Positions 54,319 to 64,000 of a DNA stretch of 64,000 bases are shown here, piece by piece. A program made the position numbers and the translations under genes. The DNA lies in contig MVRE01000013.1 of the NCBI GenBank assembly GCA_002067895.1, positions 1-64,000 on the forward strand. Reading direction: 5' to 3'. The DNA is from Methanoregula sp. PtaU1.Bin051. GTDB lineage: Archaea; Halobacteriota; Methanomicrobia; Methanomicrobiales; Methanospirillaceae. The notes under the pieces were generated by a model that did no database searches, had not been told where the DNA came from, and saw nothing but the letters and a program-made list of their open reading frames with translations. The stretch's first letter is position 1, and the number at the start of each line of letters is the position of its first letter.

Positions 54319-54534
54319 ATGATGGCAGCTGCCCTGAAAAAGTACCTGCCTGCAAAGGTCGTGCTTGCAGCGGTCCTGACCGCAATCGCGCTCGGCCTGC
54401 TCTTTGAAGGCGTCATGATAGGTCCGGAGTACCAGCGATACAAACCGCCATACTTGGTGCTGATCGTGCTTGCGATCTTCGCGATTTTTTTTACATGGCT
54501 GTGGTGGCAGGAGAGACGGGAAGAAGCGAAGTAA
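54319..54534 (+). CDS. Small two-helix membrane protein
   Basis: 71 aa. Two hydrophobic helices (about 12-31 and 44-64) joined by GVMIGPEYQRYKPPY, with a charged tail WWQERREEAK. Downstream of the ABC ATPase on the same strand, so it may be an accessory of that transporter. No family recognised. Confidence 0.75.
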   Translation: MMAAALKKYLPAKVVLAAVLTAIALGLLFEGVMIGPEYQRYKPPYLVLIVLAIFAIFFTWLWWQERREEAK

Positions 54535-54615
54535 TACCGGAACAAGATCAATACGTATTGAATAAATTATATCCGGGACCGGCAAGGGTATTACGGAAAT
54601 CTTCAGTCGAAAAAC

Positions 54616-54627
54616 CCCCGGCCGGGG
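54616..54627. terminator. GC palindrome between convergent genes
   Basis: CCCCGGCCGGGG, a perfect 12-bp palindrome preceded by an A-run and followed by a second CCGGGG. It lies in the 265-bp gap between the small membrane protein and groEL, where no coding frame is convincing. Probably terminator or cruciform. Confidence 0.4.
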
Positions 54628-54799
54628 AACGACCGGGGCACTTGAAAAAAATGAATGTTTTCCTGACTGACTGAACGGGGACAGGGCATCTGATTGCGGG
54701 CTCGGGGGTTTTCAGGAGATGGACCTGGCGTTGACACCCCCCTCATCGCCCCATCCTGCCATAATCCGCTCACTCCGGCAATCCCGCCTGCTGACACGA

Positions 54800-56694
<1,895 letters not shown>

Positions 56695-56747
56695 GTTCTG
56701 TTGATACCTCCGAAAATGTTCACTACGCTCTATTCCTGAGCCTGAAA

Positions 56748-56811
56748 AATATTTAAAATTTTTCAATTATGTTGATATCATTTCAACTTTGTGCAAAATG
56801 TTTAAAATAAA
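56748..56811. promoter_or_regulatory. Divergent heat-shock promoter region with TTCAA/TTGA half-sites
   Basis: A TATA-like ATTTAAATA-type element for groES lies near 56748-56757 and another (TTTAAAATAA) for the HTH gene at 56801-56810. Between them is GTTGATATCATTTCAAC (56771-56787) with 5-bp inverted ends, plus further TTCAA or TTGA half-sites near 56762 and 56815. A shared operator for the adjacent HTH protein is likely. Confidence 0.5.
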
Positions 56812-56846
56812 TCGAGTTCAAAGAGATAAGTTGAGGAATCCGGTTC

Positions 56847-57254
56847 ATGATACGGCAGGTCGTCCTGAAGCAGGTTGAGCGCCCGGTTACCGCCACGAGG
56901 AGCGATGACCTCTGCTGGTTCTGCGACAGTCTTGGAATTGACAACGGCCGGGATCTCGATCACGTTGCAACGAAGGTTATCATATCGCTGCTCGAGAACC
57001 TGCCGGACCGGCGGGGCATTCCCGTTGAACAGATCGCTTCCGAGCTTGCCGTCAGCGGCCCGAGGGTGAACCACCATATCCGGAACCTTATCGAAACCGG
57101 GCTCGTATACCGGCACAAGCAGAAGATCTACATCCGGGGCAGCAGCCTCCGCTCCATGATCCGGGAGATCCGGAAAGATACGATGCGGATCCTCGATGAC
57201 CTTGAGCTGGCGGCCGCTCAGCTCGATGAAGCATACGGGATCATCAACCGGTGA
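56847..57254 (+). CDS. Winged-helix regulator beside groES and hsp20
   Basis: 135 aa. N-terminal DDLCWFCDSLGIDNGRDLDH contains a CxxC-type pair. The winged helix is at about 42-100 (VATKVIISLLENL, VEQIASELAVSGPRVNHHI, LIETGLVYRHKQKIYI). The C-terminus is a helix. It is divergent from groES and 48 bp ahead of an hsp20 gene, so it is probably a local heat-shock regulator comparable in role, not clearly in sequence, to archaeal Phr. Confidence 0.83.
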   Translation: MIRQVVLKQVERPVTATRSDDLCWFCDSLGIDNGRDLDHVATKVIISLLENLPDRRGIPVEQIASELAVSGPRVNHHIRNLIETGLVYRHKQKIYIRGSSLRSMIREIRKDTMRILDDLELAAAQLDEAYGIINR

Positions 57255-57302
57255 GATGACAAGGTAACGGGCAGAAATTGAGAGAAGGGGTGGCGGATAT
57301 CC

Positions 57303-57785
57303 ATGCGATCGGTGGATTTTTCCTTTGTTTCCGCATGGCGCGAGATGGTCCGGGAGATGGAACGGATGGGCATGGATCTTGAGCCGTTCCCCTGCCGGAT
57401 GCCGGTTGCCGGCCGGTACTTCTACCCGTTTGGCAATGAGAAACGGCCGCGTCGCCAGGCAAGGAATATCTTCCGTCACGAGATCCAGAATTTCCCGGAC
57501 GAGATTATCCTCGTTATCGAAGTGCATGACTGCAAACGCGAGAGCATTGAGGTCAGTCTTGTAGGAAGCGATTCAGTCGAGATCAGCTGCACCCGCAGGA
57601 ATTCCCATGAGGTGGAGATCGATTCCCATCGTCTGCGCGGGTTATGGTCAGACACGTTCCAGCATATCTTCCCGCTGCCGGAAGAGGTGACGATGAAAGG
57701 CGCGAAATCCACATACCGGAATGGGGTCCTCGAGGTCCGGCTGAAGAAGAGGAAAGGCTCTCAGAATACCATCAGGATCGACTAA
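57303..57785 (+). CDS. Hsp20-like small heat-shock protein (divergent)
   Basis: 160 aa. The N-terminal arm (residues 1-58) is rich in Met, Arg and aromatic residues. The alpha-crystallin domain is at 59-150 (IILVIEVHDCKRESIEVSLV, FQHIFPLPEEVTMKGAKSTY, NGVLEVRLKK). The final LEVRL matches the family signature. Less typical than the second Hsp20 at 58523. Downstream of the HTH gene. Confidence 0.83.
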   Translation: MRSVDFSFVSAWREMVREMERMGMDLEPFPCRMPVAGRYFYPFGNEKRPRRQARNIFRHEIQNFPDEIILVIEVHDCKRESIEVSLVGSDSVEISCTRRNSHEVEIDSHRLRGLWSDTFQHIFPLPEEVTMKGAKSTYRNGVLEVRLKKRKGSQNTIRID

Positions 57786-57848
57786 GGTACAGGTTTCCTT
57801 TCAAAGGCAACTCACGAAAGAATACGCAGACTCAGGGGGTCACCTGGT

Positions 57849-58334
57849 ATGGGTGTGGAGGTTTTGTATACAAGGGTCCATGAAATTTTCCGGCGCGTGC
57901 TGGAGAATGTCCAGGATATCATCATCATCAGCATCTGCGTTGTTCTCTTCCTCCTGATGGTGAGGACGATTGCCGGTCTCCTCTTCGGCCTTTTCCAGTC
58001 GTTTGACTACAGGGTCATTGCCGCTGAACTGATCTACATTCTGGTGCTGATCGAGATTTACCGCCTGCTCATCATCTACCTGCGGGAGCACCGGGTCGCG
58101 GTCGATATCATGATCGAGGTCGGGATCGTCTCGATACTCCGGGAGATCATCCTGCACGGCATCCTGGAGATCGAGCCGCTTAAACTGGTTGCGATCGCCA
58201 TCCTCTTAATCGCACTTTTAAGCCTGTTGCGGTTTGGCGCAATCCGGAAGGAGGAGGTTGAGGCCGGGGTGCGCGACGGAATTTTTGCCGAGATGCGGAA
58301 AACCGTTGAAAAGTACCGCCAGCAGTCCCGGTAA
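57849..58334 (+). CDS. PsiE-family membrane protein (phosphate-starvation-inducible)
   Basis: 161 aa. Four membrane helices (about 23-45, 58-78, 88-108, 115-135) with the PsiE signature LIEIYRLLIIYLREHRVAVD and VGIVSILREIIL. Function is unknown in the family; the name comes from E. coli induction in phosphate starvation. It lies inside the heat-shock group, 64 bp after hsp20. Confidence 0.88.
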   Translation: MGVEVLYTRVHEIFRRVLENVQDIIIISICVVLFLLMVRTIAGLLFGLFQSFDYRVIAAELIYILVLIEIYRLLIIYLREHRVAVDIMIEVGIVSILREIILHGILEIEPLKLVAIAILLIALLSLLRFGAIRKEEVEAGVRDGIFAEMRKTVEKYRQQSR

Positions 58335-58522
58335 GAAGCAGATCGTGCCGGCAGCAAACACACGGAGGCCGCCCCCGCCCCGGTGCAAATCCTGCCCCGG
58401 ATCACCTGATAGCCTGATAGGCCCGTGCACAAACAATATGGCTGACGGCTTTTTTGAGAGCGCGTGCAATGGACCGGCTGCTTCGGATGAAAAAAGAAAA
58501 AAAATGGATGCCGGTAAATACC

Positions 58523-59056
58523 CTACTTAATCTCGATCTTCCGCGGTTTTGCTTCCGGCTTGGGCTCTTTCTTGGGCACCTTGAGCTCAAGGACGCCGTT
58601 GTTCATTTTACCCTCCGCTTTTGCGGGATCGACCTCCTCGGGGAACGAGACAGCCCGCTCGAACGACGAGTAAGCCCGCTCGCGGTAGAGATAATTCTTC
58701 TTCTTGTCCTCTTTCTCAGTTTCCCTCTTTGCCCGTATGCTCATGCCGTCCCGGTTGATCTGGACATCGACATCGTCCTTGGTGAACCCGGGGAGTTCGG
58801 CATGGATCATGTAATGGTCTCCCTCATCGATGAAATCGAGCGGGGCGTACCGCACCGGCATCATGCCGAGCTCCTGCATCCGTGCCTCCAGCGGGAAGTA
58901 CGGGCGCATCATGAGATCGAACGATCTCCGGAAGTCATCGAAGATCGTATCGATGTCGCGTTCGAACAGGCTGGGCCTCCTCCAGGTTGTCAGCCAAGAA
59001 CCCGGAGTACTGGGAACCACTTCGGTTTTCTTTGTCTCGGGTTTTTCACGCACCAT
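58523..59056 (-). CDS. hsp20: Hsp20/alpha-crystallin small heat-shock protein
   Basis: 177 aa. N-terminal region with DIDTIFDDFRRSFDLMMRP; alpha-crystallin domain from about 70 to 160 (YMIHAELPGFTKDDVDVQIN, YSSFERAVSFPEEVD) ending NGVLELKVPKK. The C-terminus IEIK provides the IxI-like anchor. ATP-independent holdase. Convergent with the psiE side of the heat-shock group. Confidence 0.95.
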   Translation of the reverse strand: MVREKPETKKTEVVPSTPGSWLTTWRRPSLFERDIDTIFDDFRRSFDLMMRPYFPLEARMQELGMMPVRYAPLDFIDEGDHYMIHAELPGFTKDDVDVQINRDGMSIRAKRETEKEDKKKNYLYRERAYSSFERAVSFPEEVDPAKAEGKMNNGVLELKVPKKEPKPEAKPRKIEIK

Positions 59057-59213
59057 AGGAATTCCTCCTATGTTTCACTTTTAGTTAGTCTTATCTATAT
59101 TATAAATGTTTCTCAGAATGGTTCTGTTGCGTTCACGGGACTTTTAAGATCATAGACTGTGCTGTTGCATCGCGGGACTTATTTTATTATACGGCAATCA
59201 TTAATTCTAAACT

Positions 59214-59915
59214 ATGCTTACATTGGATGAGATTCTCGTAAAATTACAAGATATTGAAAAAATGGGTTATGTCAAAACTCATCGTGTTAAGGATACAGGC
59301 ATTGGTAAAACTCTTGAAGATCTAATCGGAATTCAGGAGAATAATTTTCCCTCATCAAATGGGCATAAAATCGAATTAAAGTCAGGAAGAAAAGATAAAA
59401 CCAGTATGGTATCTCTTTTTACAAAATCGCCTTTGCCTAGAGGTTCAAATACAAAAATCCTCCAAGAATATGGCTATTTATCCGATAATGGTAGAAATAA
59501 GTTGGAAGTTAATCTCTCCTCTAAAACCTTTAATCTAATAAAAGGGACTCCCCGTATTAAGACAAATGTTACAGAAACCGGGATAGAATTAGTTGATACA
59601 CATGGTAAAGTCAGCGGATCTTGGCCTAATGAAATATTAAAAAGATTTATTGAGAGAAAATTGCCGGAGGTTTTGTATGTTAAAGCCAATTCTAAAGGTA
59701 GTGGAGAAAACGAAATGTTTTGGTACAATGAGGCTTGGGTATTGAGCGGGCTTGATTTTGATACTTTTTTGAGAATGGTTTCTGAAGATAACATTATAGT
59801 CAACATTAGAATTGGTCAATATCCTAACGGAAAAACCCATGATCATGGAACGGGTTTTAGAGTACTTCCTTCAAAATTGGAATTATGTTTTAAAAATAGA
59901 AGGCGCGTTCTCTAA
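59214..59915 (+). CDS. Type II restriction endonuclease, MvaI/BcnI family
   Basis: 233 aa. TGIGKTLEDLIGIQENN and HKIELKSGRKD carry the family core; the Glu-x-Lys in ELKS is the catalytic pair. MvaI recognises CCWGG and BcnI CCSGG, both related to MutH; the site of this enzyme cannot be fixed from sequence. AT-rich codon use, unlike the core genes. Its 3' end overlaps the methyltransferase gene tail to tail by 4 bp. Confidence 0.9.
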   Translation: MLTLDEILVKLQDIEKMGYVKTHRVKDTGIGKTLEDLIGIQENNFPSSNGHKIELKSGRKDKTSMVSLFTKSPLPRGSNTKILQEYGYLSDNGRNKLEVNLSSKTFNLIKGTPRIKTNVTETGIELVDTHGKVSGSWPNEILKRFIERKLPEVLYVKANSKGSGENEMFWYNEAWVLSGLDFDTFLRMVSEDNIIVNIRIGQYPNGKTHDHGTGFRVLPSKLELCFKNRRRVL

Positions 59916-60778
59916 TCCACCGGTCTCCAGAAATCCAAAATATATTCCATCGTCGTTCCTAACGAGATGAAGTTATTAGGCCACCCAAATATTCCAACTT
60001 TATTGACAAGATTTCTCTTATCCCAAATGAAGGTGTTTCTAAATTCAAATCCTGCTTTTGTTAATGCATTGATGACATAAGCGTGAGTTGTATACCGCTT
60101 ATTGTCCTGCCAGAGATCATTGACATTTACGATGCAATGAGCTTTAGGTTTCATGAGAGGTAAGATTCCGCGATAAATTTCCGTCAATGATTTCGCGTAT
60201 TCATCGTGAGCCATTAATCCCAAATCGCGCGGATCATCTGAATATTGCTGAACCGTATGTAAATGGCCGTTGTCTCTCAAATTTCCCCTGATGCTCTTGT
60301 TCTTCCGTTTATGAGTTAGGAATTGAGGATATGGGGGTGATGTGATTGATAAAGCAACAGAATTTTTTTCCAAATATTTTGAAATGTTATGGGCATCGTC
60401 AGCGATAGCAATTTGTTTTGTTTTTCGAGTTAATCGTGATTGGGTTAATCGGGACATCGAAAGATCAACATATTTTTGCTGTAGATCAAACCCAACCGCA
60501 TTTCTTCCAAGATCCTGAGCTGCTACCAGTGTGGATCCGGCACCAACAAATGGATCTAAAACCAACTCCCCCTCATGAGTAAGTAATCGGATGAAGTGCG
60601 CAGGAAGGGCAATTGGATACATTGCTGGATGAATAGTCTTATCCCGAATATCCCGTTTCTCGTAAAAGAACTCTTGAATTGTGACCATGCCCTTCAACCA
60701 CTCTTTAGCAGACAAACAATTGATGTGGTTATCTTCGCAGGAGCACGTCTTTGTATACCCTATATTGAGTTTCTTCAT
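59912..60778 (-). CDS. Type II DNA methyltransferase (TSPPY, probable N4-cytosine)
   Basis: 288 aa. SAM motif ELVLDPFVGAGSTLVAAQDL and catalytic ALSITSPPYPQFL. The TSPPY form is characteristic of N4-cytosine enzymes, which matches the MvaI-type partner. Order of motifs: SAM-binding before catalytic, as in beta-like DNA methyltransferases. It protects host DNA from the convergent endonuclease. Confidence 0.9.
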   Translation of the reverse strand: MKKLNIGYTKTCSCEDNHINCLSAKEWLKGMVTIQEFFYEKRDIRDKTIHPAMYPIALPAHFIRLLTHEGELVLDPFVGAGSTLVAAQDLGRNAVGFDLQQKYVDLSMSRLTQSRLTRKTKQIAIADDAHNISKYLEKNSVALSITSPPYPQFLTHKRKNKSIRGNLRDNGHLHTVQQYSDDPRDLGLMAHDEYAKSLTEIYRGILPLMKPKAHCIVNVNDLWQDNKRYTTHAYVINALTKAGFEFRNTFIWDKRNLVNKVGIFGWPNNFISLGTTMEYILDFWRPVD

Positions 60779-60789
60779 TGTAATCCCGA

Positions 60790-60948
60790 TTATTGCTTAT
60801 TCTGATCAATTGGTTCAATAAGTAAAATCTTGACGGTTTTTCCGATCCAGTCTTTCGGGAGATAAATCCCACCGGAATTTCCCATAGACTTGACGGGCCG
60901 CTCTATTACCTCGTACGCCCGTGTGGTTATTTCCATTGGTTCTGGCAT
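60790..60948 (-). CDS. DUF2080 transposase-associated protein
   Basis: 52 aa, ATG at 60948 to TAA at 60790. ERPVKSMGNSGGIYLPKDWI with GKTVKILLIEP is typical of the small DUF2080 family, an AbrB-like fold found beside archaeal transposases. It is divergent from the transposase gene at 61081. It belongs to the insertion sequence rather than to the methyltransferase 11 bp downstream. Confidence 0.82.
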   Translation of the reverse strand: MPEPMEITTRAYEVIERPVKSMGNSGGIYLPKDWIGKTVKILLIEPIDQNKQ

Positions 60949-61000
60949 GATACTACATTGTATTGTCAGAGTATTTAAAATATTTCACTTTGTCCTGATA

Positions 61001-61043
61001 ATGTCCATACATCGTAAATACTATTAAATAGTCGTATGGACAT
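61001..61043. promoter_or_regulatory. 10-bp inverted repeat between the IS genes
   Basis: ATGTCCATAC (61001-61010) and GTATGGACAT (61034-61043), perfect over 10 bp with 23 bp between, in the divergent promoter gap. It may bind the AbrB-like DUF2080 protein or the transposase. A strong AAGGAGAG ribosome site follows at about 61069-61076. Confidence 0.5.
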
Positions 61044-61080
61044 AGTATATACTATACCAATACACAAGGAGAGAGTAAAG

Positions 61081-62247
61081 ATGGATCAATTCAGCAACCC
61101 AAGAGAATTAAGGGGACTAAAGATCCTGTCAGAACCGGACACGCTCAGACAGATCAACAAGAACCAATGGGAAGTCAAGTCGCAATCAGGGAATGGATTT
61201 TACCAGGTTTCCCGGAAATTTATCAGTAAGGATGTTTATAAGTGGTCGTGCTCCTGTCCTGACCACACTACCCGGAACGTAATCTGTAAACATATCTTCG
61301 CTGTTCAATTTTCCCTGAAGCTTAAAATAGACGTTGAGACAGATTCTATTACCCAAAAAGTCGAAATGGAAAACGCGCCGTCTTGTCCCTTTTGTAAGAG
61401 TGCTAATGTTATCAAGCGCGGAATTAGAAAGACTGGATATGGAGAGATCCAGCGGTATGGTTGCCATGACTGCAACCATAGGTTTGTTATCGACAAGGGA
61501 TTTTCCCGCGTCAAGTATGATCCGAAGGTAATTACCCTTACTCTTGACCTTTATTTCAAGGGAGTATCCCTTCGGAAGATTACAGATCATATCCAGCAAT
61601 TCCATGATAAGAAAGTCTGTCAGACTACACCGATGCGCTGGATTAAAAAATATACCTGTCTCCTTGGAAAATATGCTGAAAAATATCAGGCCGAAGTTGG
61701 AAACATCTGGCACTCTGATGAGACGACGATTTTCATCAAGAAAGAGGGACAGAAGAAGTGCTATGAATGGATCTGGAACGTCATGGATGCTAAGACCCGA
61801 TATCTCCTTGCTTGTCAGATCACAGAGACCCGGTACACCCATGATGCGCGGATACCGCTAAAGCAAGCAAAGAAGACAGCCAACCGGAGACCCGATGCAA
61901 TCGTAACCGATGGGTTACAGGCTTACAAGAAAGCAATCAAAGCTGAGTTCTACGATATTACAGCACAGATCCAGAACCCGCACATCCGGTTAAATGATTT
62001 TGAGACAAAGCCGAACAACAATATCCTTGAACGGTTGAACGGGACATTCAGGGAGAGAACAAAGGTCATGCGCTCCCTTGACAGCTCAGTAGGAGCTCAG
62101 GAGTTTGTAGCAGGGTTGCAAACTTATTACAACTATATCAGACCTCATCAGGGGATCGGCGGTCTAACCCCGGCGCAGGTGGCAAACATCCCAATCAACC
62201 TGATGGGGAACAGATGGGAAACGATGATCGGGTTGGCAGTAAAATAG
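61081..62247 (+). CDS. DDE transposase with SWIM zinc finger (IS6/IS240-like)
   Basis: 388 aa from ATG at 61081, 7-8 bases after AAGGAGAG. SWIM finger YKWSCSCPDHTTRNVICKHI (about 46-75), then a zinc ribbon (CPFCKS ... YGCHDCNHRF). The HTH lead-in YFKGVSLRKITDHI is followed by the DDE core: IWHSDETTIFI, DAIVTDGLQAYKKA and NNILERLNGTFRERTKVMRS (Asp, Asp, Glu). C-terminal YYNYIRPHQGIGGLTPAQVA is integrase-like. It appears intact. Confidence 0.92.
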   Translation: MDQFSNPRELRGLKILSEPDTLRQINKNQWEVKSQSGNGFYQVSRKFISKDVYKWSCSCPDHTTRNVICKHIFAVQFSLKLKIDVETDSITQKVEMENAPSCPFCKSANVIKRGIRKTGYGEIQRYGCHDCNHRFVIDKGFSRVKYDPKVITLTLDLYFKGVSLRKITDHIQQFHDKKVCQTTPMRWIKKYTCLLGKYAEKYQAEVGNIWHSDETTIFIKKEGQKKCYEWIWNVMDAKTRYLLACQITETRYTHDARIPLKQAKKTANRRPDAIVTDGLQAYKKAIKAEFYDITAQIQNPHIRLNDFETKPNNNILERLNGTFRERTKVMRSLDSSVGAQEFVAGLQTYYNYIRPHQGIGGLTPAQVANIPINLMGNRWETMIGLAVK

Positions 62248-62306
62248 AATAAAATAAAAACGTATTTTAATAATTTGAACTAAGTAAATCTACTGGAGAG
62301 AATTCG

Positions 62307-62854
62307 TTGGATCTCTTTGTTGATACCGGCGTCGTATTCGGATATGGGTATATGAATAAAGATCCTTTTTTTTTTATTCATGTCAGATGCTATTTGATGG
62401 CCGTAATTTCAAAGGGAACAATTATTTTACTACGAAAGGGATTGTAAGACGTGAAATAAACAACGTCAAACTAAAAAGATTAGTAAATGCTTCAAGTGGT
62501 ATTATTCGGTTATTTTGCTTGAGAGCAGATACAGTTCTAGAGAGAATTACAGACATCTCTTTTCCCAATCATCCAAAATATAGACAGTTAACTGATACCC
62601 TTGAAGCATTTCTTCTTTCTATAAGAAAAGATGATGATGAAAAACAACATGATGCAATTTTATTATCAAATTCTCATATTTGGGCTGTGACTAATCCGGC
62701 ATTGAATTCGCCATATTTTCTTACAAGTGATAAAAAAGATATTTTCGATCATCATCCCGAAATAACCCAACGAGTAACTTCATGTTTGGCATCGTCATGT
62801 CCACTAAAAATTGATTATCTTCCTTACTTCATTCAGAGAGGGATAGCAAGTTGA
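62307..62854 (+). pseudogene. PIN-domain protein gene with frameshift in a T10 run
   Basis: TTG at 62307, after GGAGAG, opens LDLFVDTGVVFGYGYMNKDP, the N-terminal Asp strand of PIN nucleases. The frame is lost in a run of ten T (62366-62375). In the other frame the protein continues MLFDGRNFKGNNYFTTKGIV and RREINNVKLKRL to 62854, which fits PIN helices and the acidic EI. Adding one base would restore a single frame of about 182 aa. It may be truly broken, phase-variable or a sequencing error. Confidence 0.7.
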
Positions 62855-63821
62855 AAATTTCCAATTTTTTCTCCTGATTCATTTTATTTAATTCGAGTTC
62901 AATTTCTTTGTCAAAATCTTCGATTTTTGGTTTAAGTCCATATTTAGTCATCATTCCTTCAATCTCTGATAATCGCATCTTAGACCAATTTATTTTATTC
63001 TCAATGGTGGTATTGTAACTCTGTTTCTCATATTCAATATCTCCACCAGATAATGTCTCAATATAGGGGTATAGCAGAAAAGAAATGTTTCTTTTATATA
63101 AATCAATGAGATCTCCAAGAATATTTTTACCAATTGTAGCATTGAAATCATGGCATTTGAATGCCAATAACAGATTCTCTAAAAGTTCAGTGAATTTAAA
63201 ATAATATTCAATCTTCTCTTTCTGCACAAAATTTAGACAATTATCAAGATTTGAAATTTTCTCACCGATAGTTTTAGATGATGATACTAACTCATCTTTT
63301 CTCATTTTTGATAATTTGTTTAAGGCTCTTTCAAATTTCTCCCCAGAAGCATACAACTCGACATATTCTTGTGGCACATCAAGTGTATGTGCTTCCTTCA
63401 TGAATCTATTAAATTGACTGAGAAATTTTGAATTCAACTGAATAACAATAGGCGTAACAAAATCAATGAATTCATAATTTAATGTTTGATCTCTTTTAAG
63501 ACCAAACAATGATTGATAGGTGAATTGAGTATTCATTAAATCAAACACGCGAAATGAGAAATGACCATACTTATAGAAACCATGCCCAAGCCGAGTATAT
63601 CCACGTTCCTCAGCCACTTTTAAAACTAGTTTCACAGATTTTGTATGTTTGATATGTTTCCTTTCTGATGAGTATGCCTTATGAGTGGCGGCAAAAACAG
63701 ATTTTACAAATACATCAGGAGGAATTTCATTTATGTTTTTGAATTCCATTTTCAACCCAAATATATTGAAAGCAATTCTCTTTATTGTGTAGATAACCTT
63801 TTTGATATAATTTTGCATCAT
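62829..63821 (-). CDS. Unknown protein, AT-rich accessory gene
   Basis: 330 aa, not recognised. It is mostly helical, with many Lys, Glu and Asn; the N-terminus MMQNYIKKVIYTIKRIAFNI could be an amphipathic helix. No catalytic motif seen. Tail-to-tail overlap of 26 bp with the PIN gene. Low GC like the restriction-modification genes, so probably acquired with the same island. Confidence 0.7.
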   Translation of the reverse strand: MMQNYIKKVIYTIKRIAFNIFGLKMEFKNINEIPPDVFVKSVFAATHKAYSSERKHIKHTKSVKLVLKVAEERGYTRLGHGFYKYGHFSFRVFDLMNTQFTYQSLFGLKRDQTLNYEFIDFVTPIVIQLNSKFLSQFNRFMKEAHTLDVPQEYVELYASGEKFERALNKLSKMRKDELVSSSKTIGEKISNLDNCLNFVQKEKIEYYFKFTELLENLLLAFKCHDFNATIGKNILGDLIDLYKRNISFLLYPYIETLSGGDIEYEKQSYNTTIENKINWSKMRLSEIEGMMTKYGLKPKIEDFDKEIELELNKMNQEKKLEIFNLLSLSE

Positions 63822-63921
63822 GCAATATCCCTATCAAAGTCCCGCCATGCAACACTTGTTTCATTTTTCATTTAAGTCCCTCCAAAGCAACAGAACCCTC
63901 AGAATTGATCCACAGTGCAGA

Positions 63922-64000
63922 TTACGCTACCCTGATCGCGGCCCCTGAATTCTTCGCGGCCGTAACAAGTGTCGTGCCGCCGCACCAGCCGTCCATGAAC
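63922..64000 (-). CDS. C-terminal end of a GC-rich gene running off the window
   Basis: Minus-strand frame from the right edge to a TAA at 63922-63924, encoding MDGWCGGTTLVTAAKNSGAA and a short end. Base composition returns to that of the core genome. Too short to identify; it may mark the right border of the AT-rich island. Confidence 0.4.
   Translation of the reverse strand, partial: FMDGWCGGTTLVTAAKNSGAAIRVA

Larger units (their letters stand above)
60790..62250 (+). mobile_element. Insertion sequence with SWIM-finger DDE transposase
   Basis: The pair DUF2080 (minus) and transposase (plus) forms one element. Exact ends, terminal inverted repeats and target duplication could not be located by eye, so the limits given are those of the two genes. 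Confidence 0.65.

Noticed and set aside
54603-54797. 64-codon minus-strand frame next to groEL
   Set aside because: It crosses the GC palindrome, is Pro/Ser-rich and has no suitable start signal.
60773-62310. Terminal inverted repeats and target duplication of the IS
   Set aside because: Ends were compared by eye and no convincing pair was found, so exact borders are not claimed.

Overview
The window reads as a chromosomal piece of a methanogenic archaeon, most likely of the order Methanomicrobiales (Methanoregula-like). The archaeal core is clear: transcription factor B, Gar1, SRP19, ribosomal proteins S8e and S6e, aIF5B, RIO2 kinase, archaeal-type ThiL, the cupin-type glucose-6-phosphate isomerase and a DUF460 nuclease-like protein. 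HypB and an F390-synthetase-like gene point to a hydrogen-using methanogen, and GroES/GroEL, DUF169 and class II LysRS fit this lineage. Genus placement is inference; no 16S gene is present.

Layout. 1-2.4 kb is an AT-rich accessory patch with two coupled unknown genes. 2.5-9.1 kb holds methyltransferases, an isochorismatase-like hydrolase, an inversion-scrambled gene pair (F390-synthetase-like and a corrinoid protein) and lysS. 9.1-23 kb is mostly housekeeping and regulation: a disulfide oxidoreductase, a DUF128 (NrpR-like) protein, TrmB with a divergent surface protein, pgi/nadE, a K+ channel with TrkA domains, an Ncs6-like protein, and rio2-DUF460-thiL. 23.6-26.1 kb carries a membrane TIR protein next to a PAS/H-box/RyR protein. 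26.3-27.0 kb is a tRNA-Ala locus with 96-bp tRNA-derived repeats. 27-34 kb is the information-processing core. 34.0-34.7 kb is a gene-free stretch with two strongly foldable elements, followed by tRNA-His. 36-41.5 kb is a complete phosphate-uptake cluster with a PstC-PstA fusion.

43.2-46.6 kb is the most distinctive region. A small HTH regulator with a palindromic operator heads four tightly coupled membrane-protein genes. All four start with the same short N-terminal motif (GWCP, GWCPNA in three), although the rest of each protein is different. After it come a methyltransferase, a broken flavodoxin-fold oxidoreductase, a response regulator, a SemiSWEET, RDD and lipoprotein genes, and an ABC exporter whose permease is fused to a PrsW-type membrane protease.

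54.8-59.1 kb is a heat-shock island: groES-groEL, a divergent HTH regulator, two Hsp20 genes and psiE. 59.2-63.9 kb is a second AT-rich accessory island: an MvaI/BcnI-type restriction-modification pair, an insertion sequence with a SWIM-finger DDE transposase and a DUF2080 partner, a frameshifted PIN gene and an unknown gene. GC-rich sequence resumes at the right edge.

How the parts connect: the Pst cluster and PsiE belong to phosphate physiology. The TIR protein and the lipoprotein at 49.7 kb appear to share one extracytoplasmic domain. Several signalling genes (TrmB, TIR, PAS/RyR, response regulator, heat-shock HTH) sit beside the genes they probably act with.
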